From positions 434,001 to 498,000 of the forward strand of contig NZ_JAHCTB010000001.1 in the NCBI RefSeq assembly GCF_018476645.1: a stretch of 64,000 nucleotides of DNA, read 5' to 3'. Below are positions 1-8,933 of this stretch, in pieces (the first letter of the stretch is position 1; each line of letters starts with the position of its first letter). The DNA is from Aequorivita echinoideorum (GTDB lineage Bacteria > Bacteroidota > Bacteroidia > Flavobacteriales > Flavobacteriaceae). Position numbers and translations under genes: made by a program. Under the pieces are notes generated by a model, which did no database searches, was not told the origin of the DNA, and was given only the letters and a program-made list of their open reading frames with translations.

Positions 1-403
1 TGAGGAAAGAAAGCAAAACAGAGATCGCTCGCTTGAGATAGTGGATAAAATTCCGGAAGCCTACATAAGTATGGCCATCGGCAATCTTTTTGCAGAAAAT
101 TCTAGGGAAAAATTTGCTTCGGAAATAGAAAAATTAAAAAACGAAGCCAAAGCCTTTCCCATGGAAGGCATAAAAGCAGCCATTCGCGGGATGCGCGACA
201 GAAAGGATCGAACTTCGGTTTTAAAAAATTTTCCAAGAGGGAAATACATCATTTCCGCTTCCGAAGATCCCATAATCCCGATGGATGAAATCAAAACTAT
301 TTCAGAAAAAACGGGTGCAAAATTGAAAACGCTTCCCGGCGGCCATTTAAGTACCGTTGAAAATGGGCAAGCAGTTTCGGATTATCTGCTTTCAGTTTTG
401 TGA
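1..403 (+). CDS. alpha/beta-hydrolase fold protein, C-terminal part (5' end outside window)
   Basis: The frame is already open at base 2 and has no stop up to 403, so the gene starts before the window; the GTG at 41 is only the first visible start-like codon. About 133 residues are seen. They look like the last third of an alpha/beta hydrolase: a strand ending in an acidic residue (IISASEDPIIPMDE), then a late histidine in GGHLSTVE. These are the usual places of the acid and base of the catalytic triad; the serine elbow would lie upstream. Substrate unknown. It converges with thiL, leaving a 13-bp gap. The family is inferred from motif order only. Confidence 0.6.
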   Translation, partial: EERKQNRDRSLEIVDKIPEAYISMAIGNLFAENSREKFASEIEKLKNEAKAFPMEGIKAAIRGMRDRKDRTSVLKNFPRGKYIISASEDPIIPMDEIKTISEKTGAKLKTLPGGHLSTVENGQAVSDYLLSVL

Positions 404-416
404 AATTCAGAATACA

Positions 417-1472
417 TTATTCTTCGTTTTTAAGCGCATTCCAGCCACGCGCAACGAGCGGAATTTTGGTATTTGCCCTACTTATAAGATGAATCCCCTC
501 GCTTTCGGCAGTCATATGCCCTATAATTGTTAAATGCGGGTTTGATTTTATTTTCGGGAAATCTTCCGTTTTAATTGTGAATAGAAGTTCGTAATCCTCG
601 CCTCCACTGAGCGCAATGGTGGTACTATCAATATTGAATTCCTCACAAACAGAAATCACCTGCGGGTCCAGCGGGATTTTATCCTCATATACATTACAGC
701 CCACTTTTGAGCTTTTACAAATGTGAATTATTTCCGAAGAAAGACCGTCGCTAATATCAATCATGGCACTGGGCAAAACGTCAAGTTCTGCCAATAATTT
801 CGGTATATCTTGGCGTGCTTCAGGTTTTAATTGCCTTTCAACCAAATAGGAATATGGTTCCAAATCTGGCTGCGAATTTGGATTTACCTTAAAAACTTCC
901 TTTTCGCGTTCCAAAACCTGAAGTCCCATATAGGCTGCTCCCAGATCTCCGGTAACAACGAGCAAGTGGTTTTCCTTTGCGCCGTTTCGGTACACAATTT
1001 TTTCTTTCGCGGCCTGCCCTATTGCGGTAATACTTAATAGCAATCCCGTGGTTGACGAAGTAGTGTCGCCACCCACAACATCAACATTATATATTTTTGC
1101 GGCGGCTTCTATTCCGGCGTATAATTCTTCCATAGCTTCTAACGGAAATCTATTTGAAACCGCAACGGAGACAGTAATTTGGGAAGGTTGAGCATTCATA
1201 GCAAACACGTCTGAAAGATTTACAACCACGGCTTTATAACCTAAATGTTTTAGCGGCATATAGCTAAGATCAAAATGGATGCCTTCCAAAAGCAAATCTG
1301 TGGTAACTACAATTTCTTTTTTCGCTTCCGCGGAAATTACGGCAGCATCATCGCCAATCCCCATAATAGTGGATTTCTGCTTAATTTTGAAATTTTTGGT
1401 GAGATGATCTATGAGACCAAATTCGCCGAGTTGGGAAATGCCGGTTTTGGAATCGTCCTTATTTTCAAACAT
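417..1472 (-). CDS. thiL: thiamine-monophosphate kinase
   Basis: ThiL phosphorylates thiamine monophosphate to thiamine diphosphate with ATP, the last step of cofactor synthesis, in the cytoplasm. The 351-residue protein has the family's motifs in order: GDDAAV near residue 40, TTDLLLEGIHF near 60, NLSDVFAM near 85, GGDTT near 135, ISDGL near 250 and SGGEDYELLF near 300. Length is normal. An upstream in-frame ATG at 1511 would add 13 residues, but a -7 promoter box (TAttTTTG on this strand, 1495-1502) lies between the two ATGs, so I chose 1472. It appears to be transcribed alone. Confidence 0.93.
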   Translation of the reverse strand: MFENKDDSKTGISQLGEFGLIDHLTKNFKIKQKSTIMGIGDDAAVISAEAKKEIVVTTDLLLEGIHFDLSYMPLKHLGYKAVVVNLSDVFAMNAQPSQITVSVAVSNRFPLEAMEELYAGIEAAAKIYNVDVVGGDTTSSTTGLLLSITAIGQAAKEKIVYRNGAKENHLLVVTGDLGAAYMGLQVLEREKEVFKVNPNSQPDLEPYSYLVERQLKPEARQDIPKLLAELDVLPSAMIDISDGLSSEIIHICKSSKVGCNVYEDKIPLDPQVISVCEEFNIDSTTIALSGGEDYELLFTIKTEDFPKIKSNPHLTIIGHMTAESEGIHLISRANTKIPLVARGWNALKNEE

Positions 1473-1494
1473 GCTGTCTTTTTTGAAATTTCCG

Positions 1495-1502
1495 CAAAAA
1501 TA
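1495..1502 (-). promoter_or_regulatory. putative -7 box for thiL
   Basis: On the minus strand the bases read TATTTTTG, an exact TAnnTTTG match. The predicted transcript start falls about 15 bases before the ATG at 1472. No clear TTG -33 element was found at 17-23 bases. Confidence 0.4.
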
Positions 1503-1610
1503 CGGCTTCACTTTCTATTAAAAATAATAAATATCACAATATGTTGAAGGTCTGTGAGTTTTATTGCTGAGTCCACTCAATTATAGCCCATTAACTTTTA
1601 ACCTTTCTCA

Positions 1611-1643
1611 TTTGCTAATTTGCCCTTAATATAAGTACTTTTA
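1611..1643 (+). promoter_or_regulatory. putative promoter of the MbnP/MbnH cluster
   Basis: TTTG at 1611-1614, 21 bases, then TACTTTTA at 1636-1643. This is one base from the TAnnTTTG consensus and 26 bases ahead of the ATG at 1670. The four genes that follow have no obvious internal terminators and may form one transcript. Confidence 0.4.
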
Positions 1644-1669
1644 AGCCCTTCTTAACATTTTATACTATT

Positions 1670-3085
1670 ATGAAAAAATTACTACCCTATTCCCTCTTAT
1701 TACTTTCTTATATTACAATTGCCCAAACTCCCTGCGTTAATGGAATGGCAGGAGCCTACCCTTGTAGTGGAATGGATCTTCAATCCAGAATTTCCCTAAC
1801 AACTATGAATGCCTTTGCTGGTAACGATTCTTGGGGCTGGACAGATCCGCAGGACGGCAAGGAATATGGAATTATGGGCCTTGATAACGGAACAGCCTTT
1901 ATTGATATTACAGATCCCATCAACCCCATTTATCTTGGAAAATTACCTACCCATACTGATCCAAGTATTTGGCGCGATATAAAGGTGTATAACGATCACG
2001 CATTCATCGTTAGCGAGGCTTCCGGTCACGGAATGCAGGTTTTTGATCTTACAAGATTGAGAAATGTACCAAATCCACCGGCTACTTTTACGGAAGATGC
2101 TCATTATAATGGCATCGGTAACTGCCACAACATTGTAATAAATGAGGAAACGGGTTTTGCCTATGCCGTGGGAGCAAGTTCTACCAACGGCGGAGGACCC
2201 ATATTTATTAATATTCAAAACCCCACCAATCCAACCTTTGCCGGAGATTTTACCAATGATTTCTATTGTCACGATGCGCAGGTAGTAATTTATAATGGAC
2301 CTGATACTGACTATACCGGAAGGGAAATATTATTGGGAAGCAATGAGGATTTTGTATCCATTGTTGATGTTACTGATAAAAATAATCCTCAAGCCATTTC
2401 ACGTGGATTTTATGCGAATACAGCTTATACGCATCAAGGCTGGCTTACAGAAGATCAACGCTATTTTATTTTAGGAGATGAAATTGACGAAGAAGCCTCA
2501 GGTTTTAATACGCGTACCATCATATTTGATTTGTTGGATCTTGACAACCCGCAAGTTGCGTTCTATTATGAAGCTGACAATGAATCTATAGACCATAACG
2601 GATATGTTCTTGGCGATGAATTTTTTCTATCAAGCTATAGAGCTGGATTGCGAATTCTTGATATTACCGATTTAGCCAATGGAAATATGACTGAAACCAA
2701 ATTTTTTGATACATACCCTGACAATAATGGCACTAGTTATAACGGAGCTTGGAGCGTATATCCATATTTTGCTAGCGGCAACGTGGTTATTAGTGATATA
2801 GACCGTGGCTTTTTTGTAGTGAAGGCATCCGAAGATTTAAGTACGGAAGACAATGCAATTGCTGAATTTTCAATATACCCGAATCCCGCAAACCATACAG
2901 TGAATATAGCCTCTAAAAATACCCCGGTTACACAAGTTGAACTATTCAATTTACTTGGCCAGCGCATTTTCAGTCAGAATTTTTCTGAAAATTTGATAGA
3001 AAAAATTGATGTATCCGCTTTTTCTTCAGGCATGTATGTAATGAAGATCAATGGCGTTACGACCAAAAGACTGTTGATTAAATAA
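1670..3085 (+). CDS. secreted choice-of-anchor B (LVIVD-repeat) propeller protein with T9SS sorting tail
   Basis: Residues 1-19 form a Sec signal peptide ending in IAQ. The body repeats the pattern 'VDVTDKNNPQ' / 'IDITDPINPI' / 'LDITDLANG', typical of LVIVD repeats and of the choice-of-anchor B family, and predicts a beta-propeller. Residues about 400-471 are a type A T9SS sorting domain (FSIYPNPANHTVNI, LLGQRIF, GMYVMKI, final KRLLIK), so the protein should cross the outer membrane by type IX secretion and be anchored or released there. It is first in a four-gene run with a propeller lipoprotein, an MbnP-like and an MbnH-like gene. Its ligand is unknown. Histidine-rich blocks (GNCHNIV, CHDAQVV, YTHQGW) could bind metal, but that is a guess. 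Confidence 0.85.
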   Translation: MKKLLPYSLLLLSYITIAQTPCVNGMAGAYPCSGMDLQSRISLTTMNAFAGNDSWGWTDPQDGKEYGIMGLDNGTAFIDITDPINPIYLGKLPTHTDPSIWRDIKVYNDHAFIVSEASGHGMQVFDLTRLRNVPNPPATFTEDAHYNGIGNCHNIVINEETGFAYAVGASSTNGGGPIFINIQNPTNPTFAGDFTNDFYCHDAQVVIYNGPDTDYTGREILLGSNEDFVSIVDVTDKNNPQAISRGFYANTAYTHQGWLTEDQRYFILGDEIDEEASGFNTRTIIFDLLDLDNPQVAFYYEADNESIDHNGYVLGDEFFLSSYRAGLRILDITDLANGNMTETKFFDTYPDNNGTSYNGAWSVYPYFASGNVVISDIDRGFFVVKASEDLSTEDNAIAEFSIYPNPANHTVNIASKNTPVTQVELFNLLGQRIFSQNFSENLIEKIDVSAFSSGMYVMKINGVTTKRLLIK

Positions 3086-3103
3086 TATTAGATTTTCCCA
3101 TTA

Positions 3104-4513
3104 ATGTTGAAGCACAACACTTTCTTTTTAAAATCAATTTATTTCGCTCTATTTGTCTTGTTTCTCTTTGCCTGCTCAAAGGATGATTCCATCACGCCAG
3201 ATGAGAATCCCCAAGGCAACTCGGATACCATCCCAAACGACACCATTCCTACGGACACCATTCCGGAGCCCGTAAGCGGAATTGATTTTGTAAAAACCTA
3301 TGGTGGAAGCGGCACAGACGAAGCCGTTTCATTTGTGCAGACCACAGACGGTAGCTTCGTTATTTTGGGAAACACAATGAGTACCGATGGTGATATTGTA
3401 GATAAATCTACCCCAGATAATGATTTTTGGCTTTTGAAAATTTCCAGCACAGGCAATATCATTTGGAGCAAAACCTTTGGCGGCACCGATAACGATAACG
3501 CTGCGCGAATTACAAAAACAAGTGACGGTGGTTTTCTTTTAAGCGGTTTTACCACCAGCAATGATGGTGATGTAGATAGCAATTTCGGATTTCAGGATTA
3601 TTGGATAGTTAAGGTTTCTTCAGAAGGAAATAAAGTTTGGACAAAAAACTTCGGATTTTCCGGTAGCGACCAAGCATTCAAAGCTTTCGAAACTGCAGAC
3701 GGCGGATATTTTATCACTGGCTTTTTTGACGTTTCGGCAAGTGGCGGTGCAGGTAATGACCTTCAAAGAGGAGCCAATCACGGTGTTGGTGAATATTGGG
3801 GAATTCGATTGAATGCTGAAGGCGAAACCTTATGGCGAAGGTATTTTGGCGGAAGCAATAACGACAGAAGTTACGATGCATTGCAAACGGCAGATGGCGG
3901 ATTTTTAATGACGGGTACTTCAGAAAGTACTGATTTTGACAAGACTGACCCCAAAGGCAGCTACGATTATTGGGCCGTGAGGCTTAGCGCAAACGGCGAT
4001 CTTCTTTGGACAAAATCCTACGGAGGTTCCGAAATTGACAACAGTTATGGATTGACCAAAACTCTTGATGGCAATTATATTATGGTGGGCGACAGCCGCA
4101 GCAACAATCAGGATGTAACCTCTGCCCGTGGCAATGCGGATGCTTGGGCAGTGAAATTCAGCGATGGCGGGAATATGATTTGGCAAAAATCCTTTGGAGG
4201 AACACAATTTGAAACTGCACATAGTATTTATCAGTTATCAAATGGCGATTTGGCCCTTACAGGAAATAGCAGAAGTGAAGATGGCGATCTTTCAAAAAAT
4301 TACGGAGGCAATGATGCCTGGCTTTTTGTGATAGACAGCAATGGAAATTTAAAAAGTAATGAAATTATAGGCGGATCTGGATTAGACTTCCTTTCAGAAG
4401 TACTTGAAACATCTGATCAAAAATTAGTAGCCGTTGGCAACACCGAAAGCAATGATTTTGACATTCCCCAAAATCGCGGCCTTAAAGATTTTTTATTCGT
4501 AAAACTAAAATAA
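3104..4513 (+). CDS. lipoprotein with seven ~57-residue repeats, predicted seven-bladed beta-propeller
   Basis: A lipobox ends at Cys24 (FLFAC-SKDD), followed by an acidic, proline-rich linker with four PNDT/PTDT-like units. From about residue 62 to the end the chain is seven tandem repeats of about 57 residues. Each has the order K-x-F/Y-GG-S, then TxDGGFL-x-TG, then D-x-W-x-V-K-L, then S-x-G-x-x-x-W. Seven repeats of this size fit a seven-bladed propeller. It starts 18 bases after the T9SS propeller gene and ends 27 bases before the MbnP-like gene, so it is probably co-transcribed. No catalytic motif is visible; binding or scaffolding is the likely role. The name is descriptive only. Confidence 0.75.
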   Translation: MLKHNTFFLKSIYFALFVLFLFACSKDDSITPDENPQGNSDTIPNDTIPTDTIPEPVSGIDFVKTYGGSGTDEAVSFVQTTDGSFVILGNTMSTDGDIVDKSTPDNDFWLLKISSTGNIIWSKTFGGTDNDNAARITKTSDGGFLLSGFTTSNDGDVDSNFGFQDYWIVKVSSEGNKVWTKNFGFSGSDQAFKAFETADGGYFITGFFDVSASGGAGNDLQRGANHGVGEYWGIRLNAEGETLWRRYFGGSNNDRSYDALQTADGGFLMTGTSESTDFDKTDPKGSYDYWAVRLSANGDLLWTKSYGGSEIDNSYGLTKTLDGNYIMVGDSRSNNQDVTSARGNADAWAVKFSDGGNMIWQKSFGGTQFETAHSIYQLSNGDLALTGNSRSEDGDLSKNYGGNDAWLFVIDSNGNLKSNEIIGGSGLDFLSEVLETSDQKLVAVGNTESNDFDIPQNRGLKDFLFVKLK

Positions 4514-4540
4514 ATTCAACTTAATACTTTTTTAAAATTC

Positions 4541-5380
4541 ATGAAAAAAATAGGCTTATTAGTGATGTTTGCAGTATTTGCAATTGGTTGTAATAGTGAT
4601 GATGATTCCTCAGCAGAGATTTTGGGCTGTATGGATCCAGATTCCATTAATTTTAACCCTGAGGCAAATACAGATGATGGCTCTTGCAGCTATTTAAAGA
4701 ATGTAACTTTCAATTTCACCCAAAATTGGGGAGGCGAAGACAGACCGGTGACAAAGATTGATTTCAATTCAACTACCTACGAAAATGAAATGGGTACTAC
4801 GTTGACATTATCCAAACTTCGATACCTAATTTCAAAAATTCAGCTTCATAAAAGTGATACCACGATTACAATTGAAAATTACCAATTGGTAGATCTTGCA
4901 ATGGACAGCTCGCTAAGCTTGGCACCAACTCAGCAAATCCCAACAGGGGATTATACGGGTATTTCCTTTGTATATGGTTTTAATGAAGAAGACAACATTA
5001 GCGGAAATTATCCAGATTTAAATGATGCGTCTTGGAACTGGCCAGCGATGTTGGGCGGAGGTTATCACTTTATGCAAATGGAAGGAAGTTATAATGATGA
5101 AAATGGCATGCCTCAGCCCTATGCGTATCACAATGGACGGGCAAGATTAAGTATGGATAACTTTGTAAATAATCATTTGGAATTCGATTTCCAGAGAAAT
5201 TTTACCGTTACTGACGATACTACTATCGAAATACGAATGGATATTTCAGAATGGTACAAAAACCCAAATATGTGGGATTTAAACCAATACAACGTGGATT
5301 TAATGATGAATTATGACGCGCAAATTCTTATGCACGAAAATGGTGCGAGCGTATTTAGCATTGGGGAAATAAATCAATAA
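4541..5380 (+). CDS. MbnP-like (MbnP/CorA-type) copper-binding lipoprotein
   Basis: Lipoprotein signal with lipobox Cys17. Residues 30-50 hold one 'CMDPDSINFNPEANTDDGSC' unit, a calcium-loop-like repeat common in Bacteroidetes surface proteins. Residues 53-279 match the MbnP fold: LSKLRYLISKIQL near 90, GDYTGISFVYG near 137, then the family signature WNWPAMLGGGYHFMQMEG (165-182), and an H-rich segment near 197. In studied MbnP/CorA/MopE proteins a tryptophan is oxidised to kynurenine and helps bind copper; the dihaem enzyme MbnH does this. The next gene, 5 bases downstream, is that kind of enzyme. Which tryptophan would be modified here cannot be told from sequence. Copper binding is inferred from the family. 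Confidence 0.8.
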   Translation: MKKIGLLVMFAVFAIGCNSDDDSSAEILGCMDPDSINFNPEANTDDGSCSYLKNVTFNFTQNWGGEDRPVTKIDFNSTTYENEMGTTLTLSKLRYLISKIQLHKSDTTITIENYQLVDLAMDSSLSLAPTQQIPTGDYTGISFVYGFNEEDNISGNYPDLNDASWNWPAMLGGGYHFMQMEGSYNDENGMPQPYAYHNGRARLSMDNFVNNHLEFDFQRNFTVTDDTTIEIRMDISEWYKNPNMWDLNQYNVDLMMNYDAQILMHENGASVFSIGEINQ

Positions 5381-5385
5381 ATTAT

Positions 5386-6489
5386 ATGCAGGAACGTTTA
5401 CGGGGAAACATATACTATTTCGTTTTGGCCTTTGCCTTTGCGATATGCTCATCTTGTTCTTCCGAAGATCCAGGTGGCGAAGTGATGGAGGAAGGCTATG
5501 TGCCCACCCCCAAACCTTTGAACGTTCCTGCCATATTTCAACAATATCTTCCGCAGCCCAATATCCCTGAGGATAATCCTCAGACAGTGGAGGGGGTTGC
5601 TTTGGGCAGAAAATTATTTTTCGACCCAATGCTTTCTGGAGATGGCACACAATCTTGCGCTACCTGCCATCAACCCCAAAATGCGTTTACTGATCTTCAA
5701 CAATTCAGCGAGGGAATAGATGGAATTGTTGGTTTCAGAAATGTGATGCCCATCTACAATCTGGCTTGGAATACCAATGCAAAATTTTTCTGGGATGGTC
5801 GTGCCGGTGATTTGGAAACCCAAGCGCTAGAGCCGGTTACCAATCCCATTGAAATGCACAATACTTGGCCAAATGCTGTGGCGAGCCTTCAAAGCGATGC
5901 CGCTTACCCAGAACTTTTTGAACAAGCTTTTGGAACGGAAACAGTTACGAAGGAATTGGTCGCAAAAGCCATTGCCCAATTTGAAAGAACACTTATTTCT
6001 GGAAATTCACCTTTTGATAAATATTTGCTGGGAGAAGGAACGCTTACGGAACAAGAAATTAACGGTTTCGAAATATTTATGGATGAAGCGCGCGGCGACT
6101 GTTTCCATTGCCACGGAAATGAATTTAGCCCCCTTTGGACTGACAATATTTTTCATAATAACGGGCTGGATGAAATAATTACGGACAAAGGATTGGGAAA
6201 TATTACCGGCGATCCTCGCGATGATGGGCTTTTTAAGTCACCATCACTTCGAAATCTTGCCTACACCGCACCCTACATGCACGACGGCAGGTTTGAAACG
6301 CTCGACGAAGTTATAAACCATTACAGTGAAGGCCTTGTTTATTCGCCAACCATTGATCCTTTAATGAAAGCAATCGCGCAGGGTGGTGTACAATTGACCG
6401 AGTCTGACAAGGCAGATCTCAAGGCTTTTCTTCTTAGTCTTTCAGAGCCGGCTTTTGTAAACAATCCAGATTTTCAGAATCCCAATTAA
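5386..6489 (+). CDS. dihaem cytochrome-c peroxidase / MbnH-MauG family enzyme
   Basis: Lipoprotein-type N-terminus (Cys21 or Cys24 in AICSSC). Two c-type haem sites are visible, CATCH at 91-95 and CFHCH at 239-243, with the spacing of bacterial dihaem peroxidases. Family motifs FFDPMLSGDGT, FWDGRAG, SPSLRN and APYMHDGRF are present. Such enzymes either reduce H2O2 or, in the MauG/MbnH branch, oxidise tryptophan in a partner protein. The tight link to an MbnP-like gene (5-bp gap) favours MbnH-like maturation of that lipoprotein in the periplasm or at the surface. No haem-maturation gene is nearby. Last gene of the four-gene run. Confidence 0.88.
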   Translation: MQERLRGNIYYFVLAFAFAICSSCSSEDPGGEVMEEGYVPTPKPLNVPAIFQQYLPQPNIPEDNPQTVEGVALGRKLFFDPMLSGDGTQSCATCHQPQNAFTDLQQFSEGIDGIVGFRNVMPIYNLAWNTNAKFFWDGRAGDLETQALEPVTNPIEMHNTWPNAVASLQSDAAYPELFEQAFGTETVTKELVAKAIAQFERTLISGNSPFDKYLLGEGTLTEQEINGFEIFMDEARGDCFHCHGNEFSPLWTDNIFHNNGLDEIITDKGLGNITGDPRDDGLFKSPSLRNLAYTAPYMHDGRFETLDEVINHYSEGLVYSPTIDPLMKAIAQGGVQLTESDKADLKAFLLSLSEPAFVNNPDFQNPN

Positions 6490-6584
6490 CTACCAAATTT
6501 TAACTATTTTCAAAAATTCCGATGGTTTGTTAAAGATTGGCTAAAACTATGGCGCCATTCGCTTAAAATATTTTTACGCTATGG

Positions 6585-6611
6585 TTTGCCGTGCTATTTG
6601 CCGTACCTTTG
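6585..6611 (+). promoter_or_regulatory. putative promoter of the SUF operon
   Basis: A -7 match TACCTTTG lies at 6604-6611, 24 bases before the first SUF gene. A TTTG at 6585-6588 could be the -33 element, though the 15-base spacer is short. Confidence 0.4.
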
Positions 6612-6635
6612 CAGATAATTATTATTTGAATACTT

Positions 6636-6965
6636 ATGATTAAAGTTAGTGATTCAGCAAAATCAAAAATTGCGCATCTTATGTCTGAGGAAGGTTTTGA
6701 TGTTGCTAATGATTTTGTGCGCGTTGGCGTAAAAAGCGGTGGCTGTTCAGGCCTTAGCTATGAACTGAAGTTTGACCACCAATCTGGAGAAAACGATAAA
6801 CTTTTTGAGGACAATCCCGTAAAAATTGCAGTAGATAAAAAAAGCTTTCTTTATTTGGTTGGGACAACCCTGGAATATAGCGGCGGGCTCAATGGTAAAG
6901 GCTTTGTTTTCAACAACCCCAACGCTAACCGCACCTGTGGTTGTGGTGAAAGTTTTTCACTTTAA
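6636..6965 (+). CDS. A-type Fe-S carrier (HesB/IscA/SufA family)
   Basis: At 109 residues it has the normal length of A-type carriers. The three conserved cysteines are visible: GGCSGLSY near residue 36 and CGCG (TCGCGESFSL) at the C-terminus. These proteins take Fe-S clusters from the SufBCD scaffold and pass them to apo-enzymes in the cytoplasm. It is the first gene of the SUF operon, 82 bases before sufB, and probably shares the promoter just upstream. Naming it sufA rests on location; the family alone does not separate SufA from IscA or ErpA. Confidence 0.9.
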   Translation: MIKVSDSAKSKIAHLMSEEGFDVANDFVRVGVKSGGCSGLSYELKFDHQSGENDKLFEDNPVKIAVDKKSFLYLVGTTLEYSGGLNGKGFVFNNPNANRTCGCGESFSL

Positions 6966-7047
6966 AAAAGTAGAATCTTTTTTGCGCAGTAAAGAGATAA
7001 CAGTTTTATTGACTGCGAATATTAGAGGAATGGTATAAATTTTAAGA

Positions 7048-8496
7048 ATGGCGAAGTTTACAGAAGACGATTTAAAAAAAGAACTCGAAAATAAAGAATA
7101 CGAATATGGTTTCTATACAGATATTGAATCTGAAACCTTTCCCGTTGGTCTTAACGAAGAGATAGTTCGAGCCATTTCCCTTAAAAAGGAAGAGCCCGAA
7201 TGGATGACGGAATGGCGCCTGGAATCATTTCGATATTGGAAGGAAATGGTAGAGCCGGAGTGGGCAAATGTTCATTACGAAAAACCTGATTTCCAAAATA
7301 TTTCATACTACAGTGCGCCCAATAAAAAACCGAAATACAACAGCATTGATGAAGTTGATCCAGAGCTGTTGGAAACCTTCAAAAAACTTGGGATTTCACT
7401 TGAGGAACAAAAGAAACTGGCTGGAGTTGCTGTAGATATCGTTATGGATTCCGTTTCCGTGGCAACAACTTTTAAAGACACACTTGCCAAAAAGGGAATT
7501 ATTTTCTGTTCCATTTCTGAAGCAATAAAAAACCATCCCGAATTGGTTAAAAAATATTTGGGAACCGTAGTCCCGCAGCGAGATAATTTCTATGCCGCGC
7601 TAAATAGTGCCGTTTTTAGTGATGGTTCTTTCTGCTATATTCCAAAAGGGGTGCGCTGCCCTATGGAGCTTTCCACATATTTCAGAATAAACCAAGCGGG
7701 TACTGGACAATTTGAACGAACCCTGGTTATTGCCGATGAAGGCAGCTATGTAAGCTATCTTGAAGGCTGCACCGCACCAAGCCGTGATGAAAATCAATTG
7801 CACGCCGCAGTAGTAGAATTAATTGCGCTTGATAATGCAGAAATAAAATACTCAACCGTACAAAACTGGTTTCCAGGCAATAAAGAAGGAAAAGGTGGAG
7901 TTTATAATTTTGTGACCAAGCGAGGTCTTTGTGAAAAAAACGCGAAGATTTCTTGGACGCAGGTGGAGACCGGAAGCGCGGTAACGTGGAAGTATCCTAG
8001 TTGCGTACTCAAGGGTGACAATTCCATCGGGGAATTTTACTCCATTGCTGTGACCAATAATTTTCAGCAGGCAGACACCGGCACGAAGATGATACATTTG
8101 GGGAAAAATACCCGAAGCACGATTATTAGCAAAGGTATTTCAGCGGGAAAATCACAAAATAGCTACCGCGGATTGGTCCAGATAAGCCCCCGAGCAGAAA
8201 ATGCACGTAACTTTTCGCAGTGCGATTCACTGCTAATGGGCAACAATTGTGGAGCACATACATTTCCATACATTGAGGCAAAAAACAAGACCGCAAAGGT
8301 AGAACACGAGGCTACCACCAGTAAGATTGGTGAAGATCAAATTTTTTATTGCAACCAGCGTGGGATCGATACCGAAAAAGCAATCGCACTCATTGTTAAT
8401 GGTTTCAGCAAGGAAGTCTTAAATAAACTCCCTATGGAATTTGCCGTTGAAGCCCAAAAACTTTTGGAAATAAGTCTCGAGGGCTCTGTTGGTTAA
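7048..8496 (+). CDS. sufB: Fe-S cluster assembly scaffold SufB
   Basis: SufB is the core scaffold of the SufBC2D complex, where new Fe-S clusters form. At 482 residues it is typical. Recognisable parts include the N-terminal SRKK-free region with [13 protein letters not shown], the [17 protein letters not shown] block near 200, the beta-helix core with EGCTAPS near 240, and the C-terminal [23 protein letters not shown] segment with conserved cysteines and histidine near 395-410. Neighbours sufC, sufD, sufS and sufE confirm the role. A small lipoprotein gene separates it from sufC. Confidence 0.96.
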   Translation: MAKFTEDDLKKELENKEYEYGFYTDIESETFPVGLNEEIVRAISLKKEEPEWMTEWRLESFRYWKEMVEPEWANVHYEKPDFQNISYYSAPNKKPKYNSIDEVDPELLETFKKLGISLEEQKKLAGVAVDIVMDSVSVATTFKDTLAKKGIIFCSISEAIKNHPELVKKYLGTVVPQRDNFYAALNSAVFSDGSFCYIPKGVRCPMELSTYFRINQAGTGQFERTLVIADEGSYVSYLEGCTAPSRDENQLHAAVVELIALDNAEIKYSTVQNWFPGNKEGKGGVYNFVTKRGLCEKNAKISWTQVETGSAVTWKYPSCVLKGDNSIGEFYSIAVTNNFQQADTGTKMIHLGKNTRSTIISKGISAGKSQNSYRGLVQISPRAENARNFSQCDSLLMGNNCGAHTFPYIEAKNKTAKVEHEATTSKIGEDQIFYCNQRGIDTEKAIALIVNGFSKEVLNKLPMEFAVEAQKLLEISLEGSVG

Positions 8497-8536
8497 TTTC
8501 TTAAGAATACTTAAATCAAATAAAATTTCTTTTCAA

Positions 8537-8932
8537 ATGAAAAAAATCCTTTTGCTTTTTTTGATTTCGATGGCAATTTTTTCCTGTAAAAATTCAGAAG
8601 AAAAAAATGCGGATGCAGAAATAGTTGAAAATTCAGATAATTTGAAAACCTATCAAGGCGAATTCATCTATTCCGATGATGCCAGCGTTTTAATGGGAAA
8701 AAATTTCATTTACGGGGTCTCGCGCAATTCAAAAGCCGAGGAGCTAGCAAAAAGAGTGGACGCCGTAAAAAACGATCCGTATGATATGGTTGGCGTCTCC
8801 GTAAAGGGCGTAGTATCAAAAAACAACTCAAACGAAAGTCAATGGGAAGAAGTAATCACCATTAGTGAAATAGTAAGTGTGAGCAATACACCTTCACAAC
8901 CAGACGTAAAAATTGAAGAAAAAAAGAATTAA
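8537..8932 (+). CDS. small lipoprotein embedded between sufB and sufC
   Basis: The start at 8537 gives MKKILLLFLISMAIFSC with the lipobox cysteine at residue 17; the longer reading from 8489 would bury this signal. The mature part, about 115 residues, is lysine- and acid-rich, with one compact segment (YQGEFIYSDDASVLMGKNFIYGV ... MVGVSVKGVV ... WEEVITISEIVSV) that could form a small beta-barrel of OB type. No function is recognised. It ends one base before the sufC start, so it is almost certainly transcribed and perhaps translated with the SUF genes. A membrane-anchored periplasmic lipoprotein inside a cytoplasmic Fe-S operon is odd. Confidence 0.75.
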   Translation: MKKILLLFLISMAIFSCKNSEEKNADAEIVENSDNLKTYQGEFIYSDDASVLMGKNFIYGVSRNSKAEELAKRVDAVKNDPYDMVGVSVKGVVSKNNSNESQWEEVITISEIVSVSNTPSQPDVKIEEKKN

Positions 8933-8933
8933 A

